Source: Tetrastigma voinierianum (Eukaryota; Streptophyta; Magnoliopsida; Vitales; Vitaceae). From it: a DNA stretch of 64,000 nucleotides. This document shows, in pieces, positions 1-12,960 of the stretch (position 1 is its first letter; each line of letters begins with the position of its first letter). The stretch covers positions 310,001 through 374,000 of the forward strand of contig JAEQBH010001145.1 in NCBI GenBank assembly GCA_016808115.1. The letters are read 5' to 3'. The translations under genes were made by a program, and so were the position numbers. The notes below the pieces were generated by a model. That model did not search any database, was not told the DNA's origin, and saw only the letters and a list, made by a program, of their open reading frames with translations.

Positions 1-637
1 GAACAAGAAAAACAAGGAAAACAAATTTGGTTTCCAATTTGTTTTTTAAAAACATACACAAACACACAAAAAACACTAAATTTAAATAACAAAGCAAGGG
101 GCCTGTAACACCTTTGTTCTGCGTTTTCAAAAATGAACCAAACAGCCCGTAGTTTTCAAATGAAAGCCCGACTCGCCAGTTGTGCATACGAAATTTCCAG
201 GATGATTATTTCTTACCTTACACCGAGCATAGTCGACACTCGAATTTGAACATGTTTATTTTGAGCTCCTTCCATAAGTCCTCAGAAAATGGTTCACAAC
301 CCTTTACAAGAATGCTGCAACTTTTAAAGAGAGAAAGTTAAAAAAAAATAATTGAAAAGCAAGTGATAGAATTACTAAATACTTTTAAAGAAGATGAAAA
401 TATATTGTGTGAGTCGATATGAATATTACTAAATCTAAATCGTTAATTGGTACAGTTCTCGAGAAGTCATTTAATGCATCCAATGATCCTCGAAAAGATA
501 TTTTTAATGAAATCCGTGATTATATTTTCTATCCAGCCAAGGGATACAAACAATACAACTTTATTTTTTTATCAAGAAGGCAAGAAGAGAATGTATTAAA
601 GGGGGAAACCTCAAGTATACATGAAGTGATAATGATG
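1..637. other. AT-rich stretch, no supported gene; MITE-like end
   Basis: No coding family is recognisable. The words around 136-155 (aaccaaacagcccg) look like the terminus of a plant MITE or hAT-like element whose other end lies outside or is not visible. A 117-codon open frame starts at 419, but its second half is made of the direct repeat described next and it resembles no family I know, so I do not call it a gene. Confidence 0.35.
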
Positions 638-1060
638 CCCAAAGAAGTCTCGAAAAGACACAAAGCAAAAGAGAGAGCAGGGCTTATATTTGATAGTAGG
701 CATCTAGCGTATGAATCCCATGTCATAACCATGTCGTGTCTACTTCATATGTTAAATGACCAACACTCCTAAAAGACCCCGAGTATACAGGAAGTATACG
801 ACAGGCCTAAAAAAGACTCAAAATCATAAAGCAAAAGAGAAAACAAATCTTATATTTGATAGTGGGCCGTGTATGAATCCCATGTCATAACCATGTCGTG
901 TCTACTTCATATGTTAAACGACCAACTCTCTAAAAAGACCAGCACATGGAGAGTCAAACAAACCAAACAAAATCCACCATCGACTTTCAAATCAACAAAT
1001 AGGGAATAAATTGCAGAGAGAGGTCTCGAGCCTATGTTAAACGACCAACTCTCCTAAAAG
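638..1060. repeat. Direct repeat, two ~135-bp units plus a partial third
   Basis: Unit 1 (about 638-775) and unit 2 (about 803-940) share long identical words, such as the run ending in catgtcgtgtctacttcata followed by tgttaaa(c/t)gaccaac. A third partial copy of the unit's end lies at 1033-1059. The period is about 165 bp. Unit 1 falls inside an open frame but unit 2 does not keep that frame, which speaks against coding. Likely subterminal or LTR-derived repeats; the family is unknown. Confidence 0.75.
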
Positions 1061-1922
1061 CTCAAGCTTGTAGGATTTTTGTTTAATATGAGTATCATGT
1101 CTTTTAACATCATATTTTCATGAAACATAACCTGCATAGGACTTGACTAACCTGAGATATCAGTAGGAATGGATACCCATCGGAAAACATAACTTTGAAT
1201 CCACGAGCAAATTGTCGGAGGATGATGTGCCTTAAACCTCTAGAGGTTATTTGACCCTCCTTGACCCCCAACCGCACCTAGAACCAGGTAATACTAGTAA
1301 ACGCAACGCCTATAGCCTCAATAAAGGCCCCGTTGGTCAAAGACTCACAATGGTCAAGTTATCTCGTGGATAACCTCTGACACCCTCGCCCCCACTCGCT
1401 TAGTCTACACACATGTCAAATGGAAAATTTAGATTTCTTCTTTATTCAATTGGGGTGAATGCATATGCCACCACTAATATAATTTATCATCATGAACTAC
1501 ACCGTTCATCACTTTTTCCGTAGTGGTGTTAATAATACCAAATTCAATCCAACTATCATATTCGGGCTTTGTTTTTTTTTTTTTTTTTGAACCCCTAAGG
1601 TTATGTTTCTAACCCTAGTGTTCCATATACAATCTACCATGTATAATGTTCACACAATTCATCACACATGTCACACACATTTATTTATCAAAATGCACAA
1701 TGAATGCATATCTAAACCCGTACCCATCGAGTCCTAGGTGTTTGTGTAACCTAAGCTCTAACAACAAGCTGTGATGCTTGTACCAAACATTGAGTTCCAA
1801 GTAATTCTTATACGTAAACTCTTGATACCTAGTTGAGACGAGCTAGTATCAGGACCATACTTATGAATACCTACACCCGAGCTCCCTAGGTAATCATTCA
1901 CCGAAGCTTTGATACCAAGCTA
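1061..1922 (-). mobile_element. LTR-retrotransposon internal/PBS-like segment
   Basis: There is no gene. Read on the minus strand, 1917-1906 gives TGGTATCAAAGC, one mismatch from the TGGTATCAGAGC typical of plant initiator-Met-tRNA primer binding sites. It abuts an LTR-like edge at 1923 (tgatgcccc on +, ending in CA on -). A weaker form of the same words occurs at 1748-1770. This fits the 5' LTR/PBS junction of a minus-strand element, but no gag or pol could be read leftward. Confidence 0.4.
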
Positions 1923-2009
1923 TGATGCCCCAAATCCCAAGGTTTTTTCTTCTTTTTTTTTTGCTACTAGACGACTTTGTCGCGACAGAGCCATGGTGTG
2001 CAGTCTGTC

Positions 2010-4830
2010 GTGTAACGCCCCGAAACATACCCTAGTCGTTTTCGACATGTTTAGGGTATTTTGTAGGCATAAATTGAATTTTTCATAATTAAATGCGAAA
2101 AATAGAAATTGAGAAACCCGTAAATTGTATAATACTTGGGCGACAAAATTCAATTAGAAAAAAGTGCCTAAAGTAATAAGTCGATAAGATGAGAGGCCAA
2201 AGTGGAAATAACATAAAGTATATTGCAATTAATAGAAAGAGGGAGGACTAAAAGTGCAATTGAGAGACTTAACCCAAAAAATGGTTGGAGCTAAACATGG
2301 CCTTAAGTCAAAACTGATTAGAGCAAATTTGGTCTCACTCGGGACCAAAAACCGTAGAGAGAAGAGAAGGGGAGAAGAAGAAGAAAAGAGGAAGAGAAGA
2401 AGAAGAGAAGAGAAGAGGAAGGGAAGAACAAAAAGGTATGGAACTATGACTATGAGTATGGATTCTAGTAAGATTTGGTATGGATCTTTGGATTTCTTGT
2501 ATGAAACTCTATGGAATTCTACTTATAGGTTAATACTTGTCCTAAATCTAGTATGTTCTTGTTAGGGAATTTCACCTATAACCTTGATTTAAATTAGGCT
2601 GGGTAAAACCTCCATATGGAACAAGATGTATGGAATCCTCCCTTCGAGGTTGGATTCATGGTTAAATGGCAAGCAATCGAAGGAATGTGAAACAAACCCT
2701 AACTAATAGCTATTGTGTATGGTGACCCATATTAGAGTTGTTTTTGGAGGATTCATGAAAGGGTTTTGAAGAAAGATATGGCATTGGAAAATATTTATAA
2801 ATTGTAATATGTTGAATTCGAGGTTTTGAAGTGTATATATAGACTATCGAGTTGATCTGGGTATCAAAAATATGGAATAAGGGGAGAAAACCACCTTCTC
2901 GACAATTTTTATGAAGTGGTACTGCAGATTAATGTAGGCACCAGATCACTTTGTCTCACACTAAGATTCTGCAGACTTGACCACCTATGTCATCAATCTG
3001 CTATGGCTCGCCATAACTTACTCATTGTATGATCCATTCGTAGTGATTCATATTGAAGCTAAATGACTTCGCTGAGAATGAAAACATCCTAAAGAAAATT
3101 TTCCAAATACACTTTAGTGGCCCAAAAATCCACCAAAGGGAGGTACCATATGTTCTATTTGCGGGAAAAATCGGTACCGCAGACAAATTCGCTTGTCTGC
3201 CTGCACCACTGCCTGATTTCGCCATAACTCGGGTCATTTCCGATCCGATTTGAGCTATCTAAGATAGCTTAAACTAGACTTCAAGGAGAACCAAACATCC
3301 CGAACAGGCACCTAAAATTCTGCACCTCTATGTGGCCCAAAATTCACTCAAAGGCTGTCTGGGCCAATTTCGGGTTCCGCTTTTGAACATAGAGAACCGG
3401 GTTGTTTAGGACATAACTCTGGAGTACCTGTCTGGATTCAGTGGATTCCACTGAGGAGAAACCTTAGAACCTTAGCCTTTAAAGGAGTACAAAGAACCAA
3501 GTGGCTGGGGTCACTATGCGTGGAGTCAAGACACTGAAAATGGGTATTTCAACCGTCCCAGTGTAAAATTAATTGGATTCAGCTTACAAGAAAATGCCAT
3601 AACTTTAGTTGTTTGATGATCCAATTGGAATGATTACAATTTTCTAAGTAAAATAGATCTGCTGTAGGGACAAGAATACATGAATGAAGTGTGAACATGA
3701 ATGGCATCATAAGTATATGTTCTATGTAATAGGAACAAAAGAAAAGCAGAGAAATAAATATAAGATGTGTTCATGAAACATGGTTTAGATATAAAATATG
3801 AAATGAATCAAACATAACAGAACATGAAACATGCTGCTGAATTACGTAACGTGATTAAGATACGCCGCCAGTTCAAAGACATATGATAGTATGACCACCT
3901 AGACCGAAAAATGAAAGAGCTTTGACGTCACGCGCGTTTCGCATTTACCAGCACGGCACTTCGCGGCGTAAGGTATCGGCTCGGACGCAGCCAAGATCAC
4001 ACAGCTACACACCCCGCTGGCGGTAAGACATTCTCGACGCGCGCTTCTGCGACTCTTATCAAAGCACAGACTTCACATGCGGGCGCAACGTCAATCGCGT
4101 TTCGCAGACTCCCCGCGAAAAGCACAGACTTCGCTACGCAAGGTGCACGCTGCTTTGCATCACTGCAGACTCAAGATCAGACAGACCTCCTGTGTACTTA
4201 TCAGGTTACGTCCTACTCATTTCTTATGATCAAGGTCTGTAGCAACAGCTTGATAAGACTCCTCGAATAAAAGAATAAGAGAAAAGAATGAATATGGTAA
4301 AGATCTGAATGCACCTACGGCACTCAGACTGCTCAGGTGCTCACGGTACTTCAGATACAAAAATCTCTATAGTACCTACGCAATTCTAAGACGGTAATAT
4401 AAGTATAAGTCTCTATAAAATAAGTGTTCGTATAGCACTGGCATACCTTCTCCAAATCCGACCATTCATGTCCGAACCGAATCCTGAGCGTGATACTATC
4501 TATATACTATATACTATAATCGTGACCGACCTCATTTGATATGTTCTTCAACAGAGCTGCACTGCACTGTAGTATACAAACAATTCTTCGTAATAATAAA
4601 AAAATCATTTACATACAAAAAGAACTACCACCTGAGTGGTGTCCATAAAACTGGCACACACATACAGAGTCCCATTTACTTATACACATATGTACAATTT
4701 CTATTACAAATATTCGTAGATCAAGGAAGCAAGCCACTGGTGAGCAACCTATCTCGAGTCCCACTCTTTGCCAAGGGAATGTCGTCCTCGTCTCTCTAGC
4801 CTCCTCTTCTGACCTACAATGATTAAACAC
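2010..4830 (+). mobile_element. LTR-like block A (Ty3/gypsy-type, decayed)
   Basis: The block begins with TGTAACGCCCCG, a form common at LTR edges in plant Ty3/gypsy elements. A purine-rich GA tract follows at 2355-2430, then ggtatggat-type words. About 1.6 kb (2010-3600) can be aligned by eye with the reverse complement of 8005-6400: gtttagggta near the start, the purine tract, ggttggattcat at 2650, and words around ccttagcctttaaa at 3475. A separate match links 4625-4800 (ctaccacc, ggtgtccat) to the reverse complement of 8990-8820. The GC-richer part, 3930-4200, has no open frame of interest. No gag-pol is readable, so this is LTR debris. Confidence 0.6.
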
Positions 4831-6399
4831 CCGTATGCTTTACGCTTAGGTGGGCGCATGGACAAAACACCAATGGCGATCACACAAGCTTATACATATG
4901 CATTTATCTATACATATTTCTATATAACTTTAATTCCTTATCATCTATATTCCTTATCGTATACTGAATCTTTTCTGCTACATGTTCTATGTCTTTTCAT
5001 CCTCTATTATTCATGATTTATTGCATTCTATGTACTCATTACATATATCATTTCTTATCTTGTACCTATTATGTCTCCTTCCATGTAGTGGCTACACGCT
5101 TTATGCTTATTATTCATTTCCTCTACATATCGTTTTTTAATAATATATATTTTCTTATACGATCTTCACTCGTCATATACTTTGCATTTGTGTTTACATA
5201 CTAAGATTCACAGACTGCCTATTCTCATATAATCGCTTTCCCTGTTATACTTTTCATTCTTCACTTACACGTACCATCGCATACTCATGTTATATGCGCC
5301 CATCTCAGACTTTCATATCCCGTTATTCTCGCACTATTCATGTTCTGCATACATTTGCATCGTCTATTCTATCATATACTTCAGGTTGCGATACTTTCAG
5401 ACTTTTCTAATGTAGCCAAAGCCATTACTTCTATATCCTTCGTACTATACTTTGTACTTCTTATATAATCGTATTCATTTCTTTTATATCTCGCCTAAAT
5501 ACCTTATGCTGATCTCTGAAATAACCTAAAATTCAAGGTACTATCACCGTGACGAGATGTTGATTTTTGTTTATTTGTAGACTTTCGTGGCCACCTGATC
5601 CAAATGGATCTACAGGTCATCGACCCAAACTTGGCCTCGATATCTGCTTTATTATCCGCCGTGTTGAACTATATCTTCCCTATAGGCATGCCTATCTATC
5701 CCTCTACCAGTTCTAGCTACAATCACTTTATTATGACTTTCCAGACATATATCTCATAAGCAATGAATAACTATCTGCTATCATAACGCTTATAACATAC
5801 TAATGTCACATTTCAGATTCGTTTCCTCATATCTGTAGAGTTCACATTACTACTTCCACATATCTCATAGTCACATATATTCATATCTTTCATCGATTAG
5901 TTCTATCCATCATATATCGCGAATGCATCCATGACTCTCAGATTCATATCATATATATCATTATCTATTCATATCCCTTTATATCATTTATGATCATATC
6001 CTTTTATACGCTTCATCATGATTTAGTTATTCTCAGACTTCTATATTCATCACGTATGCTTCTACTCATTCACATATTCATATACGCACCTATCATCTGC
6101 AATTGCAATTATCATTACTTGTCATCTTTTACCCATTCTCATCATTTCATCATTTCACAGATTTCATCATATTCTAGTAATGCTCCCATCTTATTCATTT
6201 TAGCGTCATCATATTCATATCATGTCATCTACTCAGACTACTTATATCTTTGCTAACTTATATCTTCAAATGATTCTTTACTATCATATCTTATAACATA
6301 TCTCTATACATTTCTATACTCATTACTGGTTCTTTATAAGACTATCCCATTCCTGCAGGATACGTGAACAGAGATTCTTCCTTTGATACCCGTAGAGGT
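4831..6399. repeat. Low-complexity T/A/C-rich stretch, no gene
   Basis: About 1.5 kb is dominated by words such as tcatat, ttcatc and tatatctt with almost no G on this strand. The open frames in it (for example around 5990-6256) are made of the same short words and have no family resemblance. It lies between the two facing LTR-like blocks and may be slippage-prone, very old element DNA. Confidence 0.5.
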
Positions 6400-8005
6400 A
6401 TTTTTCTGTATCTATGCTCCTTTACATATCGATCTACATATATTTGTATCTCTTGTTCATATCTACATCCTTTCTTATCATAATCACAACTTAATCTGAC
6501 AGACACTTGGTACAACAACTCCGCCAAACAAAGATATGGCACCACCCATTAAATAGAATATGGTTAGATTTCAGACTCAATGAGCTTTCCATAGAGTCCA
6601 AGACTACCCATAATGGAGTCTAACGAAGGAATTATGCAAGTTGCAAGCCGTGAAGAAAATCAGCCACTTGCAAGACTGCAAAGAAGAGCAAAGCAGCCTA
6701 CTGTCTTTACACTGGGATCTTAACTCATATTTGACACTAGGTCTTTGTACTCATATTTAAAGCTAAGGTGCTAAGGGTTCTTCTCCAATCATGAATCACT
6801 CCAAATCGGAGCACCTAAACTCAAAGCTGGCACTCTGAACACCTGACTACTCACTATGATCAACCGATGCAGTGAATTGGCTCGCACATACCACTCGAGT
6901 GAATTTCAGCTACTTAGAGCAGAACTTATTATTACTGGATGCTTCGTCTCTTGAAGTCTAGTTTAATTATCCACTTGAATAACTCGAATCGGATAAGAAA
7001 CAGAGCACGTTATTATAAAATACGTAAACCGGGCCGTAATGTGAGTAGGGTACTGCATTCGTTTTACCCGTACTCGCAAGACAGGTTTGGTTCGAGGGTC
7101 AGATCGTACAGTCCAAAGGTGTACCGTACTGTGTCCCAAAAAATGCCTAATGTATTTTTCTTCCATTTTTCCATATGTTGATGCCCAAATCAACTCAATA
7201 CTCTATATACACATCAAAACCACTCCAAATTCATCTGATTTACACTACCAATTCAGCATTTTCATAGCATATCTTTCTTCAAAAATTTTCCAGCGAATAT
7301 ATCCCAAACTATTCTAATATGGGTCATAACCTACCAAACTAAAACATATACTAGTTGTAGTTTGTTCTTAATCCACCAATTACTTACTAAACTATGAATC
7401 CAACCTGGGTGCGGAGGATTCAACCATCTTCAGGTCATTAAGAGTTTTACTCAACCCTAATTTACTATGATCTTCTGTTAGATGAATCCTAACAAACCCT
7501 AGGTTTGGGTCAAGATATAACGATACACTTTTTAAAGAAAACCATTCAAAACCTGAATCATATAGTTCCATACCAAATCTAGAATCCACAATTCTTTCAA
7601 GCTCCATCTTCTTCCCTTTCTTCTTCTTCTTCCTCTTCCTTCTTTCTTTCTCTTTCCTTCCCTTCACGCCTGTCTCTCAAAAAATGAGAGACTAAATCAT
7701 TTTATCCAGGAAATGTTACACATGCTTGGCCACATGTAATAAAACCCATTTTGGCTTCTTTCCCATTTTTACTTGTGTCCCCTCTCTATTATCTCAATCT
7801 AACTTATACATATTATACTTTGGCATCCCATCTTTCTCAAATTCCATAATCATAAATGGCATAAATCAATGTCTCTAATATTCATTTCGGGTCCCTCATT
7901 TTATTTCCGAAAAATTCCATTTAGCTTATAATATACCCTAAACAAGTCCAAAATCATTATATATTTATGAGCCATATACCCACTGGTATTTCGTGATAAA
8001 TTAAT
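6400..8005 (-). mobile_element. LTR-like block B, inverted copy of block A
   Basis: Read on the minus strand from 8005 down, this repeats the order of block A. It starts with a gtttagggta-containing segment at 7945-7925. Then comes a GA-rich tract (7680-7600 as CT on +), then ggtatggaac and later ggttggattcat at 7410-7398, and finally words matching the ccttagc...gagtacaaaga part at about 6790-6740. The copies are heavily diverged. Together with block A they make a long imperfect inverted repeat with a ~2.8-kb centre. Confidence 0.6.
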
Positions 8006-8059
8006 TCAGAACTCACGCACCAATACAACAAGCGTAAACTCAGAGGGCAATCAGAAAAT

Positions 8060-8300
8060 TATAAAATGTATCCATAATATGCATAAGATCCGTAAGACAA
8101 GTATATGCTCTGTAATACAAGTATAAATTTCGTAATACAAGTATATGCACCGTAATACAAGTATAAGATCCGAAATACAAGAATAAGTTCTGTAACACAA
8201 GCACAAGATCCGTAAGACAAGTATATGCTCTGCACGATGCTACAAGACCAGAATTACAAGTATAAGATCCGGTGATACAAGAATAAGTTCTAGGCAAGAC
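8060..8300. repeat. Degenerate ~20-bp tandem array
   Basis: About eleven imperfect copies of a unit near gtaatacaagtataagatc run head to tail. The core tacaagtata stays constant while the flanks vary. They sit just outside LTR-like block B. Similar loose words (agtataagtccg, gacaagtatcag) continue to about 8480. An 85-codon minus-strand frame here is only the array translated. Confidence 0.8.
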
Positions 8301-9560
8301 GCTGGGTACTTCAAAGAAGGTTTAAGCTCAGAATTCTACGAGATCCGGATAAGTATCACCGACAAGTTCGGGCAGATGTCCTTTGGGAGACCCGAATAAT
8401 TATAAGTCCGAGACAAGTATCAGTATAAGTCCGATATATATGTCCTTTGCAAGATCTGAATGAGTATACGTCTTATACAAGCATAAGTATATGTCCACTG
8501 AGACGCTGGCGAGGCGGCGCGATGTTCAAGATCGCCACGGCGTAATCCGGCGCACGTCCACTGGCAGATCGGTCAAGAAGCCGTCACAAGTGTAAGATCC
8601 GGTAGCGGCGTCGCGCGATAAATCAACGATAATGAGATCCAAACACATAAGTTGTTACAAGGATAATTATGTATGTAAGGTACATATAAGTGACCATAAA
8701 GATTCTGAGATTCCATTTATATGTTTATTATGATTCAAAAGATAAATGCATGTGTACCAAAGAAGAGTTATAAGATGTTTCCACTATGTGTGCCAAGATA
8801 GGTTTTAACTGTAGGTAGCCAGAGAGGACGTTCATGATCTTCCGTATACAAATAGGCTAAAGAGACACACCGCAGGCTCATCACAAGAGATGTCTACGCC
8901 TGACAAACAAAAAGAATGGGCTAGATATGTAAATGGACTCAAGATAGTATAGATTTTGATGGACACCATCCTGGGTGGTAGTTTTATTTGTGATTTTCAG
9001 AGGCGATATTCGATTCCGCTATACCACTCGGGCCCACCAATGTCCAAAAAAAAACAGTAAAGAGTCCCGTGATATGGTCTCGCACTTCGATCTTGTTTCA
9101 TCTCACAATTCAGTTTAACATAAATCGCAAAGACGTCGGGCAGATTTATACGCGACAGCTCTATCGTGATCGGGCACGCTGCCGCTCGGTTTATCGGCGA
9201 CCGCCAGCCGCATCGCGCCGAGACTAACGCCGCTGCCGTACTTACTACCTGGTTCGTGGATATCGACGCTGATGGTTCGCATTATCAACACGATAGAACG
9301 CATGTCGCGATACGGAAATCATATCGAAGGGAAAACCTACCGTGACGCGAAGGCTCGTTGGCAATTCAAAACACTCTGCCCAAAATAAACTGTCACACAA
9401 AATTTACATCGCTATAAGGCCAAAAACAAAACTCTATCAAGGCACAGGCATCTGCACTGGCAAAGCACAAGTCTGTTATATGTTTCAGCCAGTCATCCGT
9501 CGCCCCAGACCCATGTTGCTAATATCGTGGCCAGAATGATCTACTGTAGAGTTCTCTGGC
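8301..9560. other. LTR-like flank and GC-richer island, no gene
   Basis: 8301-8640 has loose aagtccgag-type words like those in plant LTRs. 8820-8990 matches 4625-4800 in reverse complement (ctaccacc...ggtgtccat). 9110-9350 is clearly richer in G+C, with many gcg and cgc words, than its AT-rich surroundings. It carries only short open frames in conflicting directions, and I recognise no product. Confidence 0.4.
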
Positions 9561-11580
9561 TGCGACCTAAACTCCTAATTAAAGAGCCCACCTTTCCTTT
9601 CCCCGCACTTCCAACTTTCATTCAATGTATTTCCATCTAATACAATACCTCTGCAAACTGCATGCAAAGATAAAATCTAGAGGGAAACCATTAACACTAG
9701 CACTAAACTAATCCAAAAATAAGTTTTATTACAAACTCTTACTGGTATACAAACAAACCGATTTTTTAATCCAAAATATTACAAAAACACTTGAATAGGC
9801 CATGACCCACCCTTTTCATAATTCAACTTGATCTGTCTGGCCTATGTACTCCAAGACGGCAAGATTTTCCACTGATTGGGTGATAAACGCCCAAGAGAGA
9901 ATTTTCCTACAAGGGCTACTCCTAATCAAATGCACACTAAAGGCACACACACACACATCATACTAAAGGTCTCCATACGTAAAAATGCAATCCCACATGT
10001 AATATTTACGCCATGAATGGAGATGACTTCATGCCAAGAACTCCGAGCCTCCCGACCACTCCCCTCTCACATGGAACGCCAAGTGTGAAAACCTGTCATT
10101 GGTGTTCCACCCAATGACTCTTTTCTTCAAACAAAATCTTTTTTTTATTTTCTTAAAACTCAAGAGACATTGTAAAATCCTCCAATGTTCATTTGATTTC
10201 ACCAATCCGTATGTCTTGCATTTGTGGCCAAGTATATTTTGGTTTATACCGTAAGATCGTCACGCCTTCCAACATTTTTACGCTCTTTCACCGCTTGATC
10301 ATGTTCAACTTAGAATAATTTGGCCTTTTCACCTCGGGAGGGATCTACCCCATCTTGCTTCGCCTAACACGATATATATAAGATTTTTTTTCTATAGCGT
10401 GAACCGCATAGTCCCAAATTTTAATATTGTCCCAATTTCAGCTTCACTCTACCTTATTCACCAAGAATGGTGAAATAAATCATTACTTCATGTACACACA
10501 CTCCAACTCGACATATTATCACTGGCAGAAAATGCAAGGCTATATTATGTTATGTATCATTTCCAAATCATGGTAAATAATTTTCATTCACTATATCTCA
10601 TGTCAATACATCAACCAAGCATAGGCTATTATGATTTTCACATGTCATAGATATTCATTTTTTAATAATAAACACTATTAACATACACTTTGTTAGTTTT
10701 TCAAAGAATTTACACAATAAATATTGTTGACGATATTACTTCCACCAGTCCAGTTTATCCTGATCAAAAATATATCACAACCCACAACAAAACTAAACAT
10801 CACTCTTAATTTGGCAATTCTATCAAAACACGACTCATACTGGAAAACAATCAAAATTCTGCAGTACCGATCAAGATTTGATTGAATTTATGATTTCAAA
10901 TAAAACCCGTCACATGGTCTTTGTGAGTAAACAACCGTTGGAAAACCACACTTTAAAGTTTCGAATAAACTTCGATTGCACCACGCAGCTCTCATCGCAG
11001 TAACTTTGTTCTCTTCGCCAACCAAACCGACGGTCCAAGGCCTAATAATAGATTCTTATGGATACAAAACCTTTTCTTTTTCTCTCTCAAATGCTTGCCT
11101 TTTCTTTCTTTCTCCTCTCTCCCTTCCTCTTTTCTTTCTTTTTTTTTTTCACCTGTGTTCAATTCTTTTTGGCTTCACTCCCACTCTCATTTTTTGAACT
11201 TCATTTTTCCAGTTTTCTTTTATTATTCATTTTGACTTTGTTTCCTTCTTTAGATTTCTCCATTTATACATGGCTACTACATATCCATCTTTCAAAACAA
11301 ATTATGTGGTATCCACATATTCTTCCATACGCCCTGGACACCAAAAGCTACTTTTAAACAAAATCGACTCGTCATGACCACAAAATTCGACTGCAGAATG
11401 TGATTTCCATACTTAATTCAATTCGCTGAACCATCTTGTCATCCAGATTCAGAAAAATTTCCAACCGAAATTACCGTTTTAATTCCATTCCTTTCGTAAA
11501 ATCAATTTTTTCCTGATTTTATAAATTTTCTTACGCTATGCTTTTAAAATTAAATAAATGACAATAAAAAGAGATATTTG
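9561..11580 (-). mobile_element. Probable LTR-type remnant with polypyrimidine tract
   Basis: No coding family is visible. A CT-rich tract at 11065-11240 (GA-rich on the minus strand) is placed much like the purine tracts in blocks A and B. It is flanked by promoter-like AT-rich DNA and by gatatatataag at 10370-10382. The two overlapping open frames at 10976-11357 translate the CT tract into Phe/Leu/Ser runs and are not genes. Assignment to the same LTR family is inferred from layout only. Confidence 0.35.
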
Positions 11581-12213
11581 ATTATAATAGAAAAATGACT
11601 AAAATTAAAAATTTATAAAATCATTAATTTTTATTTTAAAAGATGTATATGTTTAAACAAAATAAATGACATAAACAATTAATCATCTATAGGTTTAAAA
11701 TATAACAATAATTAAAGCTAATCGTATAATTAAGGATGATTTGTAGGTGGATAAATTTTTGACCTCAAACACTAATTATGAAACAATGACTTAGATTTTT
11801 TTTTTTTTGAAGCGTTAATAACTTGGTAACATACCATAAGAACTAAAAGCACCGAGCACTCAAACCTCTCCTCCATGTCTAGCTATTTTAACAAAATGCT
11901 GACTTGTGACATGTTATAGATATTTTAGGATATAAAATATAACATTTTTTATATAATATATTCAATAAAAAATATATCATACATATCAATTTTAATTTCA
12001 AATATTAATTAAGGAATGTTTGAATTTTTAGATGTTGGTGTCAAGTGTGATATTTAGATAAAATATAGTTTATTTTACATAATACATTTGGAAAATTATA
12101 TCATAAAGATATTACACTTTTTGATTATCCAATATTATAATCCACAGTCTTTTTCAATAGAATAAAAATATACATAAGAGAGAGTATATATATATATATG
12201 TATATATATATGA

Positions 12214-12254
<41 letters not shown>

Positions 12255-12366
12255 ATACTTTAAAAAAATTGTTTATCACAATCATATTATATGAGAATCA
12301 TGCCCATTTGCCTAACTCATGTGGTAGAGGAGTCGGGTTCAAGTCCTAATAGTGAGTGTCTAACTA
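11581..12366. other. AT-rich DNA with SINE-like B-box fragment
   Basis: Mostly A+T words without genes. 12305-12360 holds a tRNA-like head: a loose A-box (tgcctaactcatgtgg) and a good B-box (gggttcaagtcct, 12335-12347). This is compatible with a short SINE remnant lying right at the left edge of the next element. No poly(A) or target duplication was found for it. Confidence 0.35.
12184..12251. repeat. (TA)n microsatellite
   Basis: A run of TA dinucleotides interrupted by a few G bases. Confidence 0.95.
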
Positions 12367-12685
12367 AGGACCAGTTTGGCAGTGCTTCTTTGAAGTGTTT
12401 CAAGTACAAAAAAAAAGAGTTTGTTAATACTTTCAAAAGTTCAAAACTCACCAAATAAGTAAAATCAAATGTGTTAAACCAGAGGGCAGAACTATATTAC
12501 TTAAGAAATTGCAACCTTCCAAATAAGAACTAGCCATAGTTTTTTTTTTTTTTTTTTTTTTGAGAAGCACATATGATTTTTTTTTTTAAATACTTAAAGT
12601 TTTAGATTATTCAAATAACAACCTGGTTCTTGAGGATCATATACTTTAAAATTCAAATGTTTTTGTAAAATATTTTAAAAAATTT

Positions 12686-12960
12686 ACAATCATAAAAACA
12701 TATTTTGGCAAATAATTATTTTAAATTTTATTAATGCAAATGTTTGCATACTATTACTAATTCAAATCTTTTGTAAATTTTTTTTTATAATCATATGAAT
12801 AATTATTTTAGGTTTATTAATACAAATATTATATAATTTTGTCTATTTAATTCACTTATTTATGTTTATATTTTCAAATTGCTTTATAATCATAAAATAA
12901 TGATTGGTTTTATTAATATAAATTTTTTATATGTATTTATATACTGACAATTTTTTTATT
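12686..12960. repeat. Three tandem copies of a ~100-bp AT-rich unit
   Basis: Each copy starts with an (a/t)caatcata or ataatcata word (12686, 12787, 12886). This is followed by aataattatttt-like DNA and by tttattaat(a/g)(c/t)aaat. The copies are diverged but keep the same word order. They lie inside the candidate Harbinger-like element. Confidence 0.6.

Noticed and set aside
419..772. 117-codon open frame near the left edge
   Set aside because: Its second half is one unit of a direct repeat whose sister copy does not keep the frame, and no family resemblance is seen.
8040..8297. CRISPR-like array of short repeats
   Set aside because: Repeats are ~20 bp, contiguous and degenerate with no spacers, in a plant context; it is a simple tandem array.
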